From the NCBI RefSeq assembly GCF_003337735.1, contig NZ_QPJY01000005.1, positions 175,319 through 239,318 of the forward strand: a DNA stretch of 64,000 bases, written 5' to 3'. Numbering within the stretch: the stretch's first letter is position 1; each line of letters opens with the position of its first letter. This stretch comes from Thioalbus denitrificans (GTDB taxonomy: Bacteria > Pseudomonadota > Gammaproteobacteria > DSM-26407). A program made the position numbers and the translations under genes. Below the pieces are notes generated by a model. The model did no database searches and was not told the origin of the DNA. It saw only the letters and a list, made by a program, of their open reading frames with translations. Shown piece by piece: positions 45,479 through 57,978 of the stretch.

Positions 45479-47473
45479 ATGCCCTCGCGCAGAGAACTTG
45501 CCAATGCCGTCCGTGCCCTGAGCATGGACGCGGTGCAGAAGGCGAAGTCCGGTCACCCGGGCGCGCCCATGGGAATGGCGGACATCGCCGAGGTGCTGTG
45601 GAACGACTTCCTCAAGCACAACCCCGCCAACCCCAAGTGGGTGGACCGCGACCGCTTCGTGCTCTCCAACGGGCACGGCTCCATGCTGCTCTACTCCCTC
45701 CTGCACCTGGCCGGGTACGACCTGTCCATGGAGGACCTCAAGAATTTCCGCCAGCTGCACTCGCGCACCCCGGGCCACCCCGAGTACGGCTATGCGCCGG
45801 GCGTGGAGACCACCACCGGTCCCCTGGGCCAGGGCATCACCAATGCCGTGGGCATGGCGCTGGCCGAGCGCACCCTGGCCGGCCAGTTCAACCGCCCCGG
45901 CCACCACATCATCGACCACTACACCTACGTGTTCCTGGGTGACGGCTGCATGATGGAGGGCATCTCCCACGAGGCCTGCTCGCTGGCCGGCACCCTGGGC
46001 CTGGGCAAGCTCATCGCCTTCTGGGACGACAACGGCATCAGCATCGACGGCCACACCGACGGCTGGTTCACCGAGGATGTCGCCAAGCGCTTCGAGGCCT
46101 ACGGCTGGCACGTGGTGCGCGGCGTGGACGGCCACGACGCCGAGGCCATCGCCAAGGCGGTCCACGAGGCGCGCTCGGTCAACGACAAGCCCACCCTCGT
46201 CTGCTGCAAGACGGTGATCGGCTTCGGCGCCCCGAACCTGTGCGGCAGCCACGACTGCCACGGCGCCCCGCTGGGCGACGACGAAATCGTCGCCACCCGC
46301 GAGAACCTGGGCTGGCACCACCAGCCGTTCGACATCCCCGAGGATATCTACGCCGGCTGGAACGCCCGCGACAAGGGGAGCGAGGCCGAGAACCACTGGA
46401 ACGAGAAGCTCGCCGCCTACCGGGCCGAGTACCCGGAGCTCGCCGCCGAGCTCGAGCGCCGCATGGCCGGGGAGCTGCCCGCCAACTGGGCCGAGCACAG
46501 CGAGGGTTTTGTCCGCGAAGTGGCCGGCAAGGGCGAGACCATCGCCTCGCGCAAGGCCTCCCAGAACACCATCAACGCCTTCGCCGCGGTGCTGCCCGAG
46601 TTCCTGGGCGGCTCGGCCGACCTGACCCCCTCCAACCTGACCAACTGGAAGGAGGCGAAGGTCATCAGCAACACGGTGGCCGACGGCAACTACCTCTCCT
46701 ACGGCGTGCGCGAGTTCGGCATGTCCGCCATCATGAACGGCATCGCCCTGCACGGCGGGTTCATCCCCTTCGGCGGCACCTTCCTGATGTTCTCCGAGTA
46801 TGCCCGCAACGCCCTGCGCATGGCGGCGCTGATGAAGGTGCAGAGCCTGTTCGTCTACACCCACGACTCCATCGGCCTGGGCGAGGACGGACCCACCCAC
46901 CAGCCCGTCGAGCAGATCTCCACCCTGCGGCTGATTCCCAACATGCACACCTGGCGTCCCTGCGACGCGGTGGAATCGGCGGTGGCCTGGAAGGCGGCCG
47001 TGGAGCGCAAGTCGGGCCCCACCTGCCTGATCTTCTCGCGCCAGAATCTCAAGCACATGGATCGCAGCGACGCGCAGCTGGCGGAGCTCGCGCGCGGTGG
47101 TTATGTGCTCAAGGACTGTGACGGCACTCCCGATGCCATTATCATCGCCACGGGCTCCGAGGTGGAGCTGGCGGTGGGAGCCGCCGATGCACTGGCCGAA
47201 AAGGGCCGCAAGGTGCGCGTCGTGTCCATGCCCTGCGTCGAGGTGTTCGAGGCCCAGGACGCCGCCTACCGCGAATCCGTCCTGCCCGCCGCCGTCACCG
47301 CCCGCGTGGCGGTGGAGGCCGGTGTCACCGCCGCCTGGTACAAGTACGTGGGCCTGCAGGGGCGCGTGGTGGGTATCGACCGCTTCGGCGAGTCGGCTCC
47401 CGCCGGCCAGCTGTTCAAGGAGTTCGGCTTCACCGTGGAGAACGTGGTGAAGTCTGTCGAGGAGGTCCTCTGA
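45479..47473 (+). CDS. tkt: Transketolase
   Basis: A 664-residue thiamine-diphosphate enzyme moving two-carbon units in the pentose phosphate/Calvin pathways. [34 protein letters not shown], the ThDP motif [14 protein letters not shown] with DDNGISIDG, and [16 protein letters not shown] are intact. AAGGAGG is well placed before the ATG. It is the first gene of the tkt-gap-pgk-pyk-fba run. Confidence 0.97.
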   Translation: MPSRRELANAVRALSMDAVQKAKSGHPGAPMGMADIAEVLWNDFLKHNPANPKWVDRDRFVLSNGHGSMLLYSLLHLAGYDLSMEDLKNFRQLHSRTPGHPEYGYAPGVETTTGPLGQGITNAVGMALAERTLAGQFNRPGHHIIDHYTYVFLGDGCMMEGISHEACSLAGTLGLGKLIAFWDDNGISIDGHTDGWFTEDVAKRFEAYGWHVVRGVDGHDAEAIAKAVHEARSVNDKPTLVCCKTVIGFGAPNLCGSHDCHGAPLGDDEIVATRENLGWHHQPFDIPEDIYAGWNARDKGSEAENHWNEKLAAYRAEYPELAAELERRMAGELPANWAEHSEGFVREVAGKGETIASRKASQNTINAFAAVLPEFLGGSADLTPSNLTNWKEAKVISNTVADGNYLSYGVREFGMSAIMNGIALHGGFIPFGGTFLMFSEYARNALRMAALMKVQSLFVYTHDSIGLGEDGPTHQPVEQISTLRLIPNMHTWRPCDAVESAVAWKAAVERKSGPTCLIFSRQNLKHMDRSDAQLAELARGGYVLKDCDGTPDAIIIATGSEVELAVGAADALAEKGRKVRVVSMPCVEVFEAQDAAYRESVLPAAVTARVAVEAGVTAAWYKYVGLQGRVVGIDRFGESAPAGQLFKEFGFTVENVVKSVEEVL

Positions 47474-47512
47474 GGATCCCGCTCCCCGCAAGGATTTTTA
47501 CTGCCTGAGTAA

Positions 47513-48529
<1,017 letters not shown>

Positions 48530-48535
48530 GTCGCG

Positions 48536-48570
48536 GGGGCGGGGCGGCCGGCGGCCGCCCCGCCCCTTTT
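48536..48570 (+). terminator. Perfect 14-bp-stem terminator between gap and pgk
   Basis: GGGGCGGGGCGGCC, loop GGC, GGCCGCCCCGCCCC and TTTT, six bases after the gap stop. It should stop or strongly reduce read-through from tkt-gap into pgk-pyk-fba. Confidence 0.85.
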
Positions 48571-48579
48571 CGGTCCCGA

Positions 48580-48637
48580 GTGTCCAGTTCTGAGTGTTGG
48601 GTGCGGGATCCGCCGCGCAGGACTCAGAACTGAATAC
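48580..48637. repeat. Inverted repeat before pgk
   Basis: CAGTTCTGAGT (48585-48595) and ACTCAGAACTG (48622-48632) form a perfect 11-bp stem, extendable to about 17 bp. It lies between the gap terminator and the pgk ribosome site and may belong to the region's phased repeat families. Confidence 0.7.
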
Positions 48638-48666
48638 TGCAACTTCGAATGACGAAGGAGTTCCCC

Positions 48667-49851
48667 ATGTCTTTCACCAAACTCACCGACCTCGACCTGG
48701 CCGGCAAGCGCGTCCTCATCCGTTCCGACCTCAACGTCCCCGTGAAGGACGGCAAGGTGACCTCGGATGCCCGCATCAAGGCTTCCATGCCCACCTTCGA
48801 GCATTGCCTGAAGGCCGGCGCCAAGGTGCTGGTGATGTCCCATCTCGGCCGCCCCGAGGAGGGTGTCTACAGCGAGGAGAACTCCCTCAAGCCGGTCGCC
48901 GACTACCTCTCCGGCCTGATGGGCAAGGAGGTGCGGCTGGTGCAGGACTACCTCGACAACGCGCCGCAGCTTGCCGACGGTGAGCTGGTGCTGCTGGAGA
49001 ACGTGCGCTTCAACAAGGGCGAGAAGAAGGACAACGAGGAGCTGGCGAAGCAGTACGCCGCCCTCTGCGACGTGTTCGTGATGGACGCCTTCGGCACCGC
49101 CCACCGCGCGCAGGCCTCCACCCACGGCGTGGGCAAGTTCGCCCCCGTGGCGGCGGCCGGCCTGCTGCTGGCCGAGGAGCTGGACGCCCTGAACAAGGCC
49201 CTGGCCAACCCGGCCCGGCCCATGGTGGCCATCGTCGGCGGCTCCAAGGTCTCCACCAAGCTCACCGTGCTGGAGGCCCTGTCCGAGAAGGTGGACCAGC
49301 TGGTGGTGGGCGGCGGCATCGCCAACACCTTCCTCAAGGCCGCCGGCCACAACGTGGGCAAGTCGCTGTGCGAGAGCGACCTGGTGCCCACCGCCCAGGC
49401 GCTCATGGAGAAGATGACCGCCCGCGGCGCCACCATCCCCATCGCGGTGGACGTGGTGTGCGGAAAGAAGTTCGACGAGAACGAGCCGGCGGTCACCAAG
49501 GACGCCGACCAGGTGGCCGACGACGACATGATCTTCGATATCGGCCCGAAGTCCGCCGCCGAGCTGGCCGAGATCATCGGCAAGGCCGGCACCATCGTCT
49601 GGAACGGCCCGGTGGGGGTGTTCGAGTTCGACCAGTTCGGCGAGGGTACCCGGACCGTGTCCATGGCCATCGCCAATGCGCCCGGCTTCTCCCTGGCCGG
49701 CGGGGGCGACACCATCGCCGCCATCCAGAAGTACGACATCTACGACAAGGTCTCGTACATTTCCACCGCCGGCGGCGCTTTCCTCGAGTTCCTGGAAGGC
49801 AAGACCCTGCCCGCCGTGGCGATGCTCGAGGAACGGGCCCGCAACCAGTAA
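48667..49851 (+). CDS. pgk: Phosphoglycerate kinase
   Basis: A 394-residue kinase. Seen: [85 protein letters not shown] and [16 protein letters not shown] lies six bases before the ATG. It runs in the Calvin direction in autotrophs and in the ATP-yielding direction in glycolysis. Confidence 0.97.
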   Translation: MSFTKLTDLDLAGKRVLIRSDLNVPVKDGKVTSDARIKASMPTFEHCLKAGAKVLVMSHLGRPEEGVYSEENSLKPVADYLSGLMGKEVRLVQDYLDNAPQLADGELVLLENVRFNKGEKKDNEELAKQYAALCDVFVMDAFGTAHRAQASTHGVGKFAPVAAAGLLLAEELDALNKALANPARPMVAIVGGSKVSTKLTVLEALSEKVDQLVVGGGIANTFLKAAGHNVGKSLCESDLVPTAQALMEKMTARGATIPIAVDVVCGKKFDENEPAVTKDADQVADDDMIFDIGPKSAAELAEIIGKAGTIVWNGPVGVFEFDQFGEGTRTVSMAIANAPGFSLAGGGDTIAAIQKYDIYDKVSYISTAGGAFLEFLEGKTLPAVAMLEERARNQ

Positions 49852-49926
49852 GGAGAGCGGTGTGAAGGTTGAGGTGCGTCTAGGGATTGACCCCCTTCAC
49901 AACTCAGACTCCACGCCCGACTGATT

Positions 49927-51381
49927 ATGCTCAGACGAACCAAGATAGTGGCCACCCTCGGGCCCGCCACCGACGACCCCAAGGTCCTCGACCGCATGAT
50001 CGAGGCGGGGCTCGACGTGGTGCGCATCAACTTCTCCCACGGCGCCCCCGAGGAGCACCTGCGCCGGGCCGAGGTGGTGCGCAACCGCGCCCGTGCCTAC
50101 GGGCGCGAGGTGGGCGTGCTGGTGGACCTCCAGGGTCCCAAGATCCGCATCGAGCGCTTCCGCGAGGGTCCCGTGACCCTGGAGGAGGGCGCGCGGTTCG
50201 TGCTCGATGCCGAGCTGCCCGTCAACGACGGCACCGCGGAGGCGGTGGGCATCACCTACAAGGACCTGCCCGGCGACGTGAAGCGGGGCGACACCCTGGT
50301 CCTCGACGACGGCCGCGTGCTGCTCTGGGTCGAGGAGGTCGAGGGCCCGCGCATCATCTGCAAGGTGGAGGTGGGCGGAGACCTCTCCAACAACAAGGGG
50401 ATCAACCGCCAGGGCGGCGGGCTGTCCGCCGGGCCGCTCACCGACAAGGATCGGGCGGACATGAAGGTGGCCGCCCAGCTCCAGGCCGACTACGTGGCGC
50501 TCTCCTTCGTGCGCAACGCCGCCGATATCAACGAGGCGCGGGAGCTGCTGCGCGCCGCCGGGGGCACCGGCGGCATCGTGGCCAAGATCGAGCGCGCCGA
50601 GGCCATGGACGCCATCGACGAGATCCTGGAGGCCACCGACGCCATCATGGTGGCCCGCGGCGACCTGGGCGTGGAGATCGGCGACGCCGAGCTGCCCGGG
50701 GTGCAGAAGCGCCTCATCAGCATGGCCCGCACCATGGACCGGGTGGTGATCACGGCCACCCAGATGATGGAATCGATGATCCAGAGCCCCATCCCCACCC
50801 GTGCGGAGGTGCTGGACGTGGCCAACGCGGTGCTCGACGGCACCGACGCGGTGATGCTCTCCGCCGAGACGGCGGTGGGCAAGTACCCGCACAAGGCGGT
50901 GGCGGCCATGGACCGGGTCTGCCGCGGGGCCGAGCGCCAGCGCTCCATCCGCGTCTCGGGCCACCGCATCGATCAGCAGTTCAACCGGGTGGACGAGGCC
51001 ATCGCCATGGCGGCCATGTACACCGCCAACCATCTCGGTGTGAAGGCCATCGTCGCCCTGACCGAGTCCGGGGCCACGCCCCTGTGGATGTCACGCATCA
51101 GTTCCGGCATCCCCATCTACGCCTTTTCCCGCAGCCCGGGCACCCGCGGCAAGGTGACCCTCTACCGGGGTGTCTACCCGGTGGAGTTCGACGTGACCCA
51201 CACGGATCACGCCCGTGTGAACAAGGAGGTCATCGACGAGCTGCTGCGCCGGGGCGTCGTCCGCGAGGGCGACCTGGTGATCATCACCAAGGGTGACCTG
51301 GCCGGCGTCCACGGCGGAACCAACGCCATGAAGGTGGTGAAGGTGGGGCAGCTGGTGGAGCCCGGCATGGGCAGCGACTGA
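49927..51381 (+). CDS. pyk: Pyruvate kinase
   Basis: A 484-residue enzyme. TKIVATLGPATDD, VRINFSHGAPEEH, VDLQGPKIRIERF, the active site block IVAKIERAEAM and MVARGDLGVEIG, TATQMMESMI and MLSAETAVGKYP are present. A C-terminal allosteric domain follows (SGATPLWMSRIS, RGVYPVEFD). The gap to pgk (75 bp) holds a GTGAAGG/CCTTCAC hairpin, and no good ribosome site precedes the ATG. Confidence 0.96.
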   Translation: MLRRTKIVATLGPATDDPKVLDRMIEAGLDVVRINFSHGAPEEHLRRAEVVRNRARAYGREVGVLVDLQGPKIRIERFREGPVTLEEGARFVLDAELPVNDGTAEAVGITYKDLPGDVKRGDTLVLDDGRVLLWVEEVEGPRIICKVEVGGDLSNNKGINRQGGGLSAGPLTDKDRADMKVAAQLQADYVALSFVRNAADINEARELLRAAGGTGGIVAKIERAEAMDAIDEILEATDAIMVARGDLGVEIGDAELPGVQKRLISMARTMDRVVITATQMMESMIQSPIPTRAEVLDVANAVLDGTDAVMLSAETAVGKYPHKAVAAMDRVCRGAERQRSIRVSGHRIDQQFNRVDEAIAMAAMYTANHLGVKAIVALTESGATPLWMSRISSGIPIYAFSRSPGTRGKVTLYRGVYPVEFDVTHTDHARVNKEVIDELLRRGVVREGDLVIITKGDLAGVHGGTNAMKVVKVGQLVEPGMGSD

Positions 51382-51445
51382 GACGCAGCAGATAATTCCG
51401 AACCGCTAGCAGTACGACACGACAGCTCACAATAAGGAGGTCATC

Positions 51446-52510
51446 ATGGCCCTGATTTCCCTGCGCCAAATGCTGGACCACGCCGCCGAGCACGGCTACG
51501 GCGTGCCGGCTTTCAACGTCAACAACATGGAGCAGATGCACGCCATCATGGAGGCGGCGGCCGAGACCGACAGCCCGGTGATCGTGCAGGCCTCCGCCGG
51601 CGCCCGCAAGTACGCCGGCTCCGCCTTCCTGCGCAACCTGATCATCTCCGCCATCGAGCAGTGGCCGGACATCCCGATCTGCATGCACCAGGATCACGGC
51701 ACCTCCCCGGCGGTGTGCCAGCGCTCCATCCAGCTGGGCTTCTCCTCGGTGATGATGGACGGCTCCCTCGGCACCGACGGCAAGACGCCCACCAGCTACG
51801 AGTACAACGTGGATGTCACCCGCCGCACCGTCGAGATGGCCCATGCCTGCGGCGTCTCGGTGGAGGGCGAGCTGGGCTGCCTGGGCTCCCTGGAGACCGG
51901 CATGGCCGGCGAAGAGGACGGCATCGGCGCCGAGGGCAAGCTGGATCACAGCCAGCTGCTCACCGACCCCGAGGAGGCCGCCGACTTCGTCAAGCAGACC
52001 GGCGTGGATGCGCTCGCCATCGCCATCGGCACCTCCCACGGCGCCTACAAGTTCACCCGGCCCCCGACCGGCGACATTCTCGCCATCGAGCGCATCAAGG
52101 AAATCCATAACCGCATCCCCAACACCCACCTGGTGATGCACGGCTCCTCCTCGGTGCCCCAGGAGTGGCTCAAGATCATCAACGAGTATGGCGGTGACAT
52201 GGGCGAGACCTACGGCGTGCCCGTGGAGGAGATCGCCGAGGGCATCAAGCACGGCGTGCGCAAGGTGAACATCGACACCGACCTGCGCATGGCCTCCACC
52301 GGCGCCATCCGCAAGTTCCTGGCGGAGAATCCGAAGGAGTTCGATCCGCGCAAGTTCCTCATCGCCGCCACCAAGGCCATGAAGGAGATCTGCAAGGCCC
52401 GCTACGAGGTCTTCGGCACCGCCGGCAACGCCTCGAAGATCAAGGCCATCAACCTCGAGGACATGTCCAGGCGCTACGAGAAGGGCGAGCTCGACCCCAA
52501 GGTCAACTGA
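51446..52510 (+). CDS. fba: Fructose-bisphosphate aldolase, class II (Calvin-cycle subtype)
   Basis: A 354-residue zinc aldolase. [27 protein letters not shown] (zinc His and catalytic Asp), [37 protein letters not shown] and [10 protein letters not shown] match the class II subtype seen in autotrophs (CbbA-like). It is the last gene of the block and is followed by an intrinsic terminator. Confidence 0.96.
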   Translation: MALISLRQMLDHAAEHGYGVPAFNVNNMEQMHAIMEAAAETDSPVIVQASAGARKYAGSAFLRNLIISAIEQWPDIPICMHQDHGTSPAVCQRSIQLGFSSVMMDGSLGTDGKTPTSYEYNVDVTRRTVEMAHACGVSVEGELGCLGSLETGMAGEEDGIGAEGKLDHSQLLTDPEEAADFVKQTGVDALAIAIGTSHGAYKFTRPPTGDILAIERIKEIHNRIPNTHLVMHGSSSVPQEWLKIINEYGGDMGETYGVPVEEIAEGIKHGVRKVNIDTDLRMASTGAIRKFLAENPKEFDPRKFLIAATKAMKEICKARYEVFGTAGNASKIKAINLEDMSRRYEKGELDPKVN

Positions 52511-52540
52511 GCGGCTCCGGAACGCTGAGGCGTGGAACGA

Positions 52541-52569
52541 AGGGGCGGCCTGCGGGCCGCCCTTTTTTT
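52541..52569 (+). terminator. Rho-independent terminator after fba
   Basis: GGGCGGCC, short loop TGCG, GGCCGCCC and a run of seven T residues, about 30 bp after the fba stop. Confidence 0.92.
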
Positions 52570-52734
52570 CCGTCCTGGGCGGCAACCCGTGACTGGATCC
52601 GCAGCGTGAAGCCGCTTGGGTCTGGGATACCTCCGCCTCCGCCAGGAACCGGATCCAAAACCATGCAGTAGAATTCGAGGGTGCGCCTACGCGCGGCATT
52701 CCGACAGGTTGTGCAACTTCAGGGGTTGCCCGTC

Positions 52735-54186
52735 ATGACCCTCAGATTCCAGTATCCACGCTCCTTCACCTCGCTCCTGCTGGTGGGTTTCACCCTCGTC
52801 GCGCTGCCTCTCCTGGGGGGCGTGGTGAACACCGGGCTGCTCCTCGACCGGATGGTCCGCGAAGGGCGGCAGGCGGTGGAGGCGACCGTGGAGGTCACCC
52901 GCGGCACCCGGCGGCTGGCGGAGCTCGCCCTGGCCCTGGAGCGTTCCGCCGGACAGCTCTACGTGCTCGAGGACCCCGCCCTGAAGGAGGCGCTGGCCGG
53001 TGTGCACGGGGAGTTCGGCGCCATCCTGTCGAGCCTGGACGGGATGTCCTGGGAACCCCCGGCGCGGGTGCTGCTGGAACGGATCGGAACCCTGGAGCGG
53101 TCACTCTACGACGATCTCGGCGCGGGGCCGGGCGAGGGGGGGTTCGCGCGCTTCGAACCGGCATTCGATGAGCTGCACGGGGCGGTCACGGAGATGATGG
53201 CCGCGGGCAATGCGGCCATCGACGGACGCGTGGGGGCGCTCTCGGCCCGGGCGGCGGACGTGCAACGGGTCCTGCTGTGGCAGGGAGCCACGATTGCGCC
53301 CCTGTCGCTGTTCCTGGTGGGGCTCTTCTCCTGGCTCATCAACCGTCCCGTGCGCCAGCTGGCGCGGGCCATCCGCCGGCTGGGAGAGCATGATCTGGAG
53401 CCGGGACCGGTGGTGAACGGTCCCCGCGACCTGGCCTTCCTGGGCGAGCAGGTGGACTGGCTGCGCCTGCGCCTGGTCGAGCTTGAGGCGCAGAAGCAGC
53501 GCTTTCTCCGTCACGTCTCCCACGAGCTCAAGACGCCCCTGGCCGCGCTGCGCGAGGGCGTGGAACTGCTCTCCGACCGGGTGGGCGGGGAGCTCTCCGC
53601 GCAGCAGGAGGAGATCGCCTGCATCATGCGCGAGAACGCCATCGTGCTGCAGCGGCGCATCGAGGACCTGCTGCGCTACAATCGCGCGGTCCAGGCGGGC
53701 GAGCTGCGCCTGCCGGAGTGGTGCCCGCTCCCCGAACTGGTGGAGGCGGCGGTGCACAAGCACGATCTCGCCCTGCGCGCGCGGCGCATACGGATCGAGA
53801 CCGACCTGGGCGAGCTCCGGGTCCGGGGTGACCGGGGCAAGCTCGAGACCGTGTTCGAGAACCTGATCGGCAACGCCGTCCGTTTCAGCCCCGCCGGGGG
53901 TATCATTGGTGTCCAGGCCCGAACCGAGGGCGGAGAGGCCGTCATCACCCTCCGGGACCAGGGGCCCGGGGTGGCGGCCGCGGACCGTGAGCATATCTTC
54001 GAACCCTTCCACCAGGGCGTCATCCAGCCTCCGGGTTCGGTGCAGGGCACCGGGCTTGGTCTGGCCATCGTCCGGGAGTATGTTGAGGCCCACGGCGGTC
54101 GGGTGTCCCTGCTGGAGGAGACGACCGAAGGCGCCGGTTTCCAGGTGATCCTTCCACTGCAATCAGGTAGACGTGATGAGGTTTGA
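52735..54186 (+). CDS. glrK: Sensor histidine kinase GlrK (QseE-like)
   Basis: A 483-residue membrane kinase. Membrane helices lie at about residues 10-32 and 180-203 and enclose a helical periplasmic domain. A HAMP segment is followed by the His box FLRHVSHELKTPLAAL with H263, then the N-box ENLIGNAVRFSP, DQGPGVAAADREHIF and GTGLGLAIVREY. The ATG at 52735 was preferred over a GTG 18 codons upstream because AGGGG precedes it. It stands first in glrK-qseG-glrR, the enterobacterial order for a cell-envelope stress system. Confidence 0.9.
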   Translation: MTLRFQYPRSFTSLLLVGFTLVALPLLGGVVNTGLLLDRMVREGRQAVEATVEVTRGTRRLAELALALERSAGQLYVLEDPALKEALAGVHGEFGAILSSLDGMSWEPPARVLLERIGTLERSLYDDLGAGPGEGGFARFEPAFDELHGAVTEMMAAGNAAIDGRVGALSARAADVQRVLLWQGATIAPLSLFLVGLFSWLINRPVRQLARAIRRLGEHDLEPGPVVNGPRDLAFLGEQVDWLRLRLVELEAQKQRFLRHVSHELKTPLAALREGVELLSDRVGGELSAQQEEIACIMRENAIVLQRRIEDLLRYNRAVQAGELRLPEWCPLPELVEAAVHKHDLALRARRIRIETDLGELRVRGDRGKLETVFENLIGNAVRFSPAGGIIGVQARTEGGEAVITLRDQGPGVAAADREHIFEPFHQGVIQPPGSVQGTGLGLAIVREYVEAHGGRVSLLEETTEGAGFQVILPLQSGRRDEV

Positions 54187-54684
54187 GGCGCTGGTGATCC
54201 CGGTGCTGCTCCTGCTGCTGCAGGGCTGCGCCGGCCTGCAGGAACTCGCCCCGACGCTCGTGGACGGCGGGGAGGGGAGTTCCCTGCGCCTGCAGGATAC
54301 CTGGATCGCGCCGGGCCAGCTGACCGACTACATGGCCGAGGTCGAGCGCCGGGGGCAGCCGGACCCGGCGCAGCTGCGGCGCCTCGAGGCGGAATCCGAG
54401 CGGAGCGCCGCGGCGCGCATCAAGCGTGCCTGGCTGCTCTCCCGGCCCGGCGCCACCCCCGCCGCGCTGGCCCGGGCGCAGGAGCAGCTCAAGGGTCTCG
54501 ACGGGGTGCTGAAAAACGCCGGCACCCGTCAGCTGGTGCGACTGCTGGAGCGCAACATACGGCTCGAGCAGGCGCTGGCCGAGGAGCGCCGCAAGTCCGC
54601 CGAGCTGAGCCAGAAGATCGAGCAGATCAAGTCCCTCGAACTGGAACTGCAGCAGCGGGGCCGGAGCGCCCCGGCCGGCACGCC

Positions 54685-54688
<4 letters not shown>
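54176..54688 (+). CDS. qseG: QseG/YfhG-like outer-membrane lipoprotein
   Basis: A 170-residue lipoprotein with lipobox LLQGC (C18) and a long charged helix ending in a coiled coil (LERNIRLEQALAEERRKSAEL). Sequence similarity to QseG is weak by eye; the call rests on its position between glrK and glrR and on architecture. The start overlaps the glrK stop and the stop overlaps the glrR start, so all three are translationally coupled. Confidence 0.75.
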
Positions 54689-56040
<1,352 letters not shown>

Positions 56041-56049
56041 CGCACTGGC

Positions 56050-56065
56050 TGGAACGCTTCTTGCT
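56050..56065 (+). promoter_or_regulatory. Sigma-54 promoter in front of DUF1328 gene
   Basis: TGGAACGCTTCTTGCT matches the -24/-12 consensus TGGCACG-N4-TTGCW at 11 of 12 positions, with the invariant GG and GC ten bases apart. It begins 10 bp after the glrR stop and about 60 bp before the next start codon. Confidence 0.75.
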
Positions 56066-56123
56066 CCTTGAAACCCGGCGCCTGTCCGCCGGCCGGACGG
56101 GAATCTGTTGCGAGGAGCTTTCC

Positions 56124-56294
56124 ATGTTCTGCTGGTCCATCACCGCGCTGGTGGTCGCCATCCTGGCCGCTCTGCTGGGTTTCGGAGGGCTTGCGACCGG
56201 TACCCTGGCCCTGTTCTCCCGCATGGTCTTCCTGCTGGGATTCATTCTCTTCCTGGCCTTCCTGGTCCAGGGGCGCACACCGCCGGTCCGTTGA
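56124..56294 (+). CDS. DUF1328-type small membrane protein
   Basis: A 56-residue protein that is almost entirely two membrane helices: WSITALVVAILAALLGFGGLA, then MVFLLGFILFLAFLV. This is the DUF1328/YtjA layout, a family of stress-induced small inner-membrane proteins of unknown role. AGGAG lies six bases before the ATG. The sigma-54-type promoter just upstream and the position next to glrR suggest GlrR control. Confidence 0.8.
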   Translation: MFCWSITALVVAILAALLGFGGLATGTLALFSRMVFLLGFILFLAFLVQGRTPPVR

Positions 56295-56479
56295 CACCTC
56301 GCCGTTTTCCCGGGATGGCCTTCACGGTCCGCGCCCCGGCGGCGCCGGCGCGGACCCGCGCGCCACACCGGTCCTGCCGCGCCGCGCGCCCGGGAGGAAC
56401 GGGACGCGCACGGCGGCCACCCCCCGTTGCGTCCGGAAACGCCTGCCAGTCCTGGCGTTGCGGTCAGCGCCCTGGCGGA

Positions 56480-56497
56480 CGTCGCCAATCGGCGACA
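56480..56497. promoter_or_regulatory. GlrR-like site, 7 of 8 match
   Basis: CGTCGCCAATCGGCGACA fits the enterobacterial GlrR consensus TGTC-N10-GACA except for the first base. It is about 150 bp upstream of the sigma-54 promoter at 56646, a usual enhancer distance. Confidence 0.6.
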
Positions 56498-56542
56498 ATT
56501 AACGGCCGGTAAAACAATGCCTTGTGGAAACAGGCCCCAGAG

Positions 56543-56560
56543 TGTCGGGAAATGGTGACA
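56543..56560. promoter_or_regulatory. GlrR site, exact TGTC-N10-GACA
   Basis: TGTCGGGAAATGGTGACA is an exact match to the GlrR consensus, about 86 bp upstream of the -24 element at 56646. Confidence 0.7.
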
Positions 56561-56645
56561 GCCTGGCGGATGCGGGTGCTCCGGGAATCCGGTCGCAAGG
56601 CCGGCGGCCTGCACAAGTGGCTGATTGTCGGACTGTTCCGGAAAG

Positions 56646-56661
56646 TGGCACAAGGCCTGCA
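56646..56661 (+). promoter_or_regulatory. Sigma-54 promoter of the EF-hand/BON gene
   Basis: TGGCACAAGGCCTGCA matches TGGCACG-N4-TTGCW at 10 of 12 positions with correct GG-N10-GC spacing. It lies about 50 bp before the start codon at 56714. Confidence 0.72.
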
Positions 56662-56713
56662 ATGACAGTGGGGCAGGCAGGCGCCCGTACCGGAGAAGAC
56701 CAAGGAGGACACC

Positions 56714-57241
56714 GTGAAGCGATACCCGCACCAACTCCCCGTGACTTCCCTGGTGGGCGCCCTGGTGGTTGCCCTGGGCCTGGTCTGGAATCCCGCCAAG
56801 GCGAGCCAGCAGGGCGCCGGGCCGCAGACCGCCACCCCCGCACCGGCCGCCGAATTCAGGGACCAGGACAGCAATGGCGACGGCGCCCTGACGCTGGCCG
56901 AGTTCACCGCCCGGGGCTACGACGAGCGCGCGTTCCGCAATGCGGACCTGGACGACAACGGGTTGCTGGGCGCCGGGGAGTATGTCAAGGCGCGCTCCCT
57001 GCAGGACCGGATCAGTGCCGGGGAATACATCGACGACGCCTGGCTCACCACCAAGGTCAAGGCGGTGCTGCTCAAGGAGGATCTCCTGGGCGGCCTGGAT
57101 ATCGGTGTGGAGACACGGGACGGCGTCGTGCAGCTCTCCGGCTGGGTCGATGAACCCGGCCAGGCCCACAAGGCCGGGCAGGTCGCCGCCAGTGTGAAGG
57201 GCGTCAGGGAGGTCGAGAACGACCTGCTCGTCAAGGAATAG
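56714..57241 (+). CDS. Exported EF-hand and BON domain protein
   Basis: A 175-residue protein starting at GTG after AAGGAGG. A signal peptide (about residues 1-30) is followed by two EF-hand loops, DQDSNGDGALTLAEF and NADLDDNGLLGAGEY. A C-terminal BON domain follows (DDAWLTTKVKAVLL, GVVQLSGWVDEP, VKGVREVENDLLV). BON domains bind phospholipid membranes, as in OsmY. The Ca-binding loops suggest calcium-dependent envelope binding. Likely activated by GlrR with sigma-54. Confidence 0.88.
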   Translation: MKRYPHQLPVTSLVGALVVALGLVWNPAKASQQGAGPQTATPAPAAEFRDQDSNGDGALTLAEFTARGYDERAFRNADLDDNGLLGAGEYVKARSLQDRISAGEYIDDAWLTTKVKAVLLKEDLLGGLDIGVETRDGVVQLSGWVDEPGQAHKAGQVAASVKGVREVENDLLVKE

Positions 57242-57429
57242 ACGCCTTTCGGGAGCCGCTGGCCATTCAGCGCTCCCTGACGTGGGGCAGGTCCGGCAGA
57301 CAGTGGCCCCGCGGTGGTAACGGCCGTGTTCCGAGAGGTTCCGGCCGCGTCGCCCGCCCCCGGGGTGCCCCTTACCGGATGGCGGGCGATTTTTTTATCC
57401 GCGGCAGGACATTCCATGGAGAAGCGTTC

Positions 57430-57978
57430 ATGACTGGTCGGAGACAGGTGGCGTTGGCCGTGGTGCTCTCGATCCTGTTGCTGCTGGCCTCCAGCGCCCT
57501 GGCGTCGCTGACGGCGATTGAACTGGTCCGCGTCCTGGACCCCCGCATGGGGCGGGAGCTGGTCGGGGTAATCATCGGCGCCATGAACAACGCCTTCATC
57601 GCCCTGGCCACCTTCGAACTCGCCCTGGGGATGGGGATCGTCAGGGTGGCCTCCTTCGCCGCCGGCAGCGACCGGCTCGGCGTGCTGGTGCGGAGAATCT
57701 TCACCCGCTTCGTCAGCGTCGTGGGCATCGCGCTGACCCTGGAGGGGCTGATCATGGTGGTCCGCTACAGCCCCGTGGACCTGGGCCGGTATCTGCTCTA
57801 CGCACTGGCCCTTCTGCTCGGCATCGGTGTCCTGCTGCTGGGACTGGCGGTGCTGGTGAACCGGGTCCAGGCGGCTGTGTTGCGGCGCCGCCGGCGCGCG
57901 GCGCAGTCGAATCCCGCGGCCAGCCGGGTCGTCGCCGGGACAGCACCCGGCGGGCATGGAATGACCGTTGGACAATGA
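57430..57978 (+). CDS. Four-helix membrane protein of unknown function
   Basis: A 182-residue protein with four predicted membrane helices (about residues 7-30, 45-70, 90-115 and 120-145) and a basic C-terminal tail (LRRRRRAAQ). No family recognised. GGAGAAG precedes the ATG at 57430; an in-frame start at 57379 is less likely. The last codons and stop fall in a 14-bp tandem repeat. Confidence 0.72.
   Translation: MTGRRQVALAVVLSILLLLASSALASLTAIELVRVLDPRMGRELVGVIIGAMNNAFIALATFELALGMGIVRVASFAAGSDRLGVLVRRIFTRFVSVVGIALTLEGLIMVVRYSPVDLGRYLLYALALLLGIGVLLLGLAVLVNRVQAAVLRRRRRAAQSNPAASRVVAGTAPGGHGMTVGQ

Larger units (their letters stand above)
56295..56713. promoter_or_regulatory. Control region of the EF-hand/BON gene
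   Basis: This 419-bp space holds no gene that I can support. Its first 170 bp are featureless and GC-rich. The rest carries two GlrR-type sites, a weaker third one starting at 56626 (TGTC-N10-GGAA), and a sigma-54 promoter, listed separately. Confidence 0.6.
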
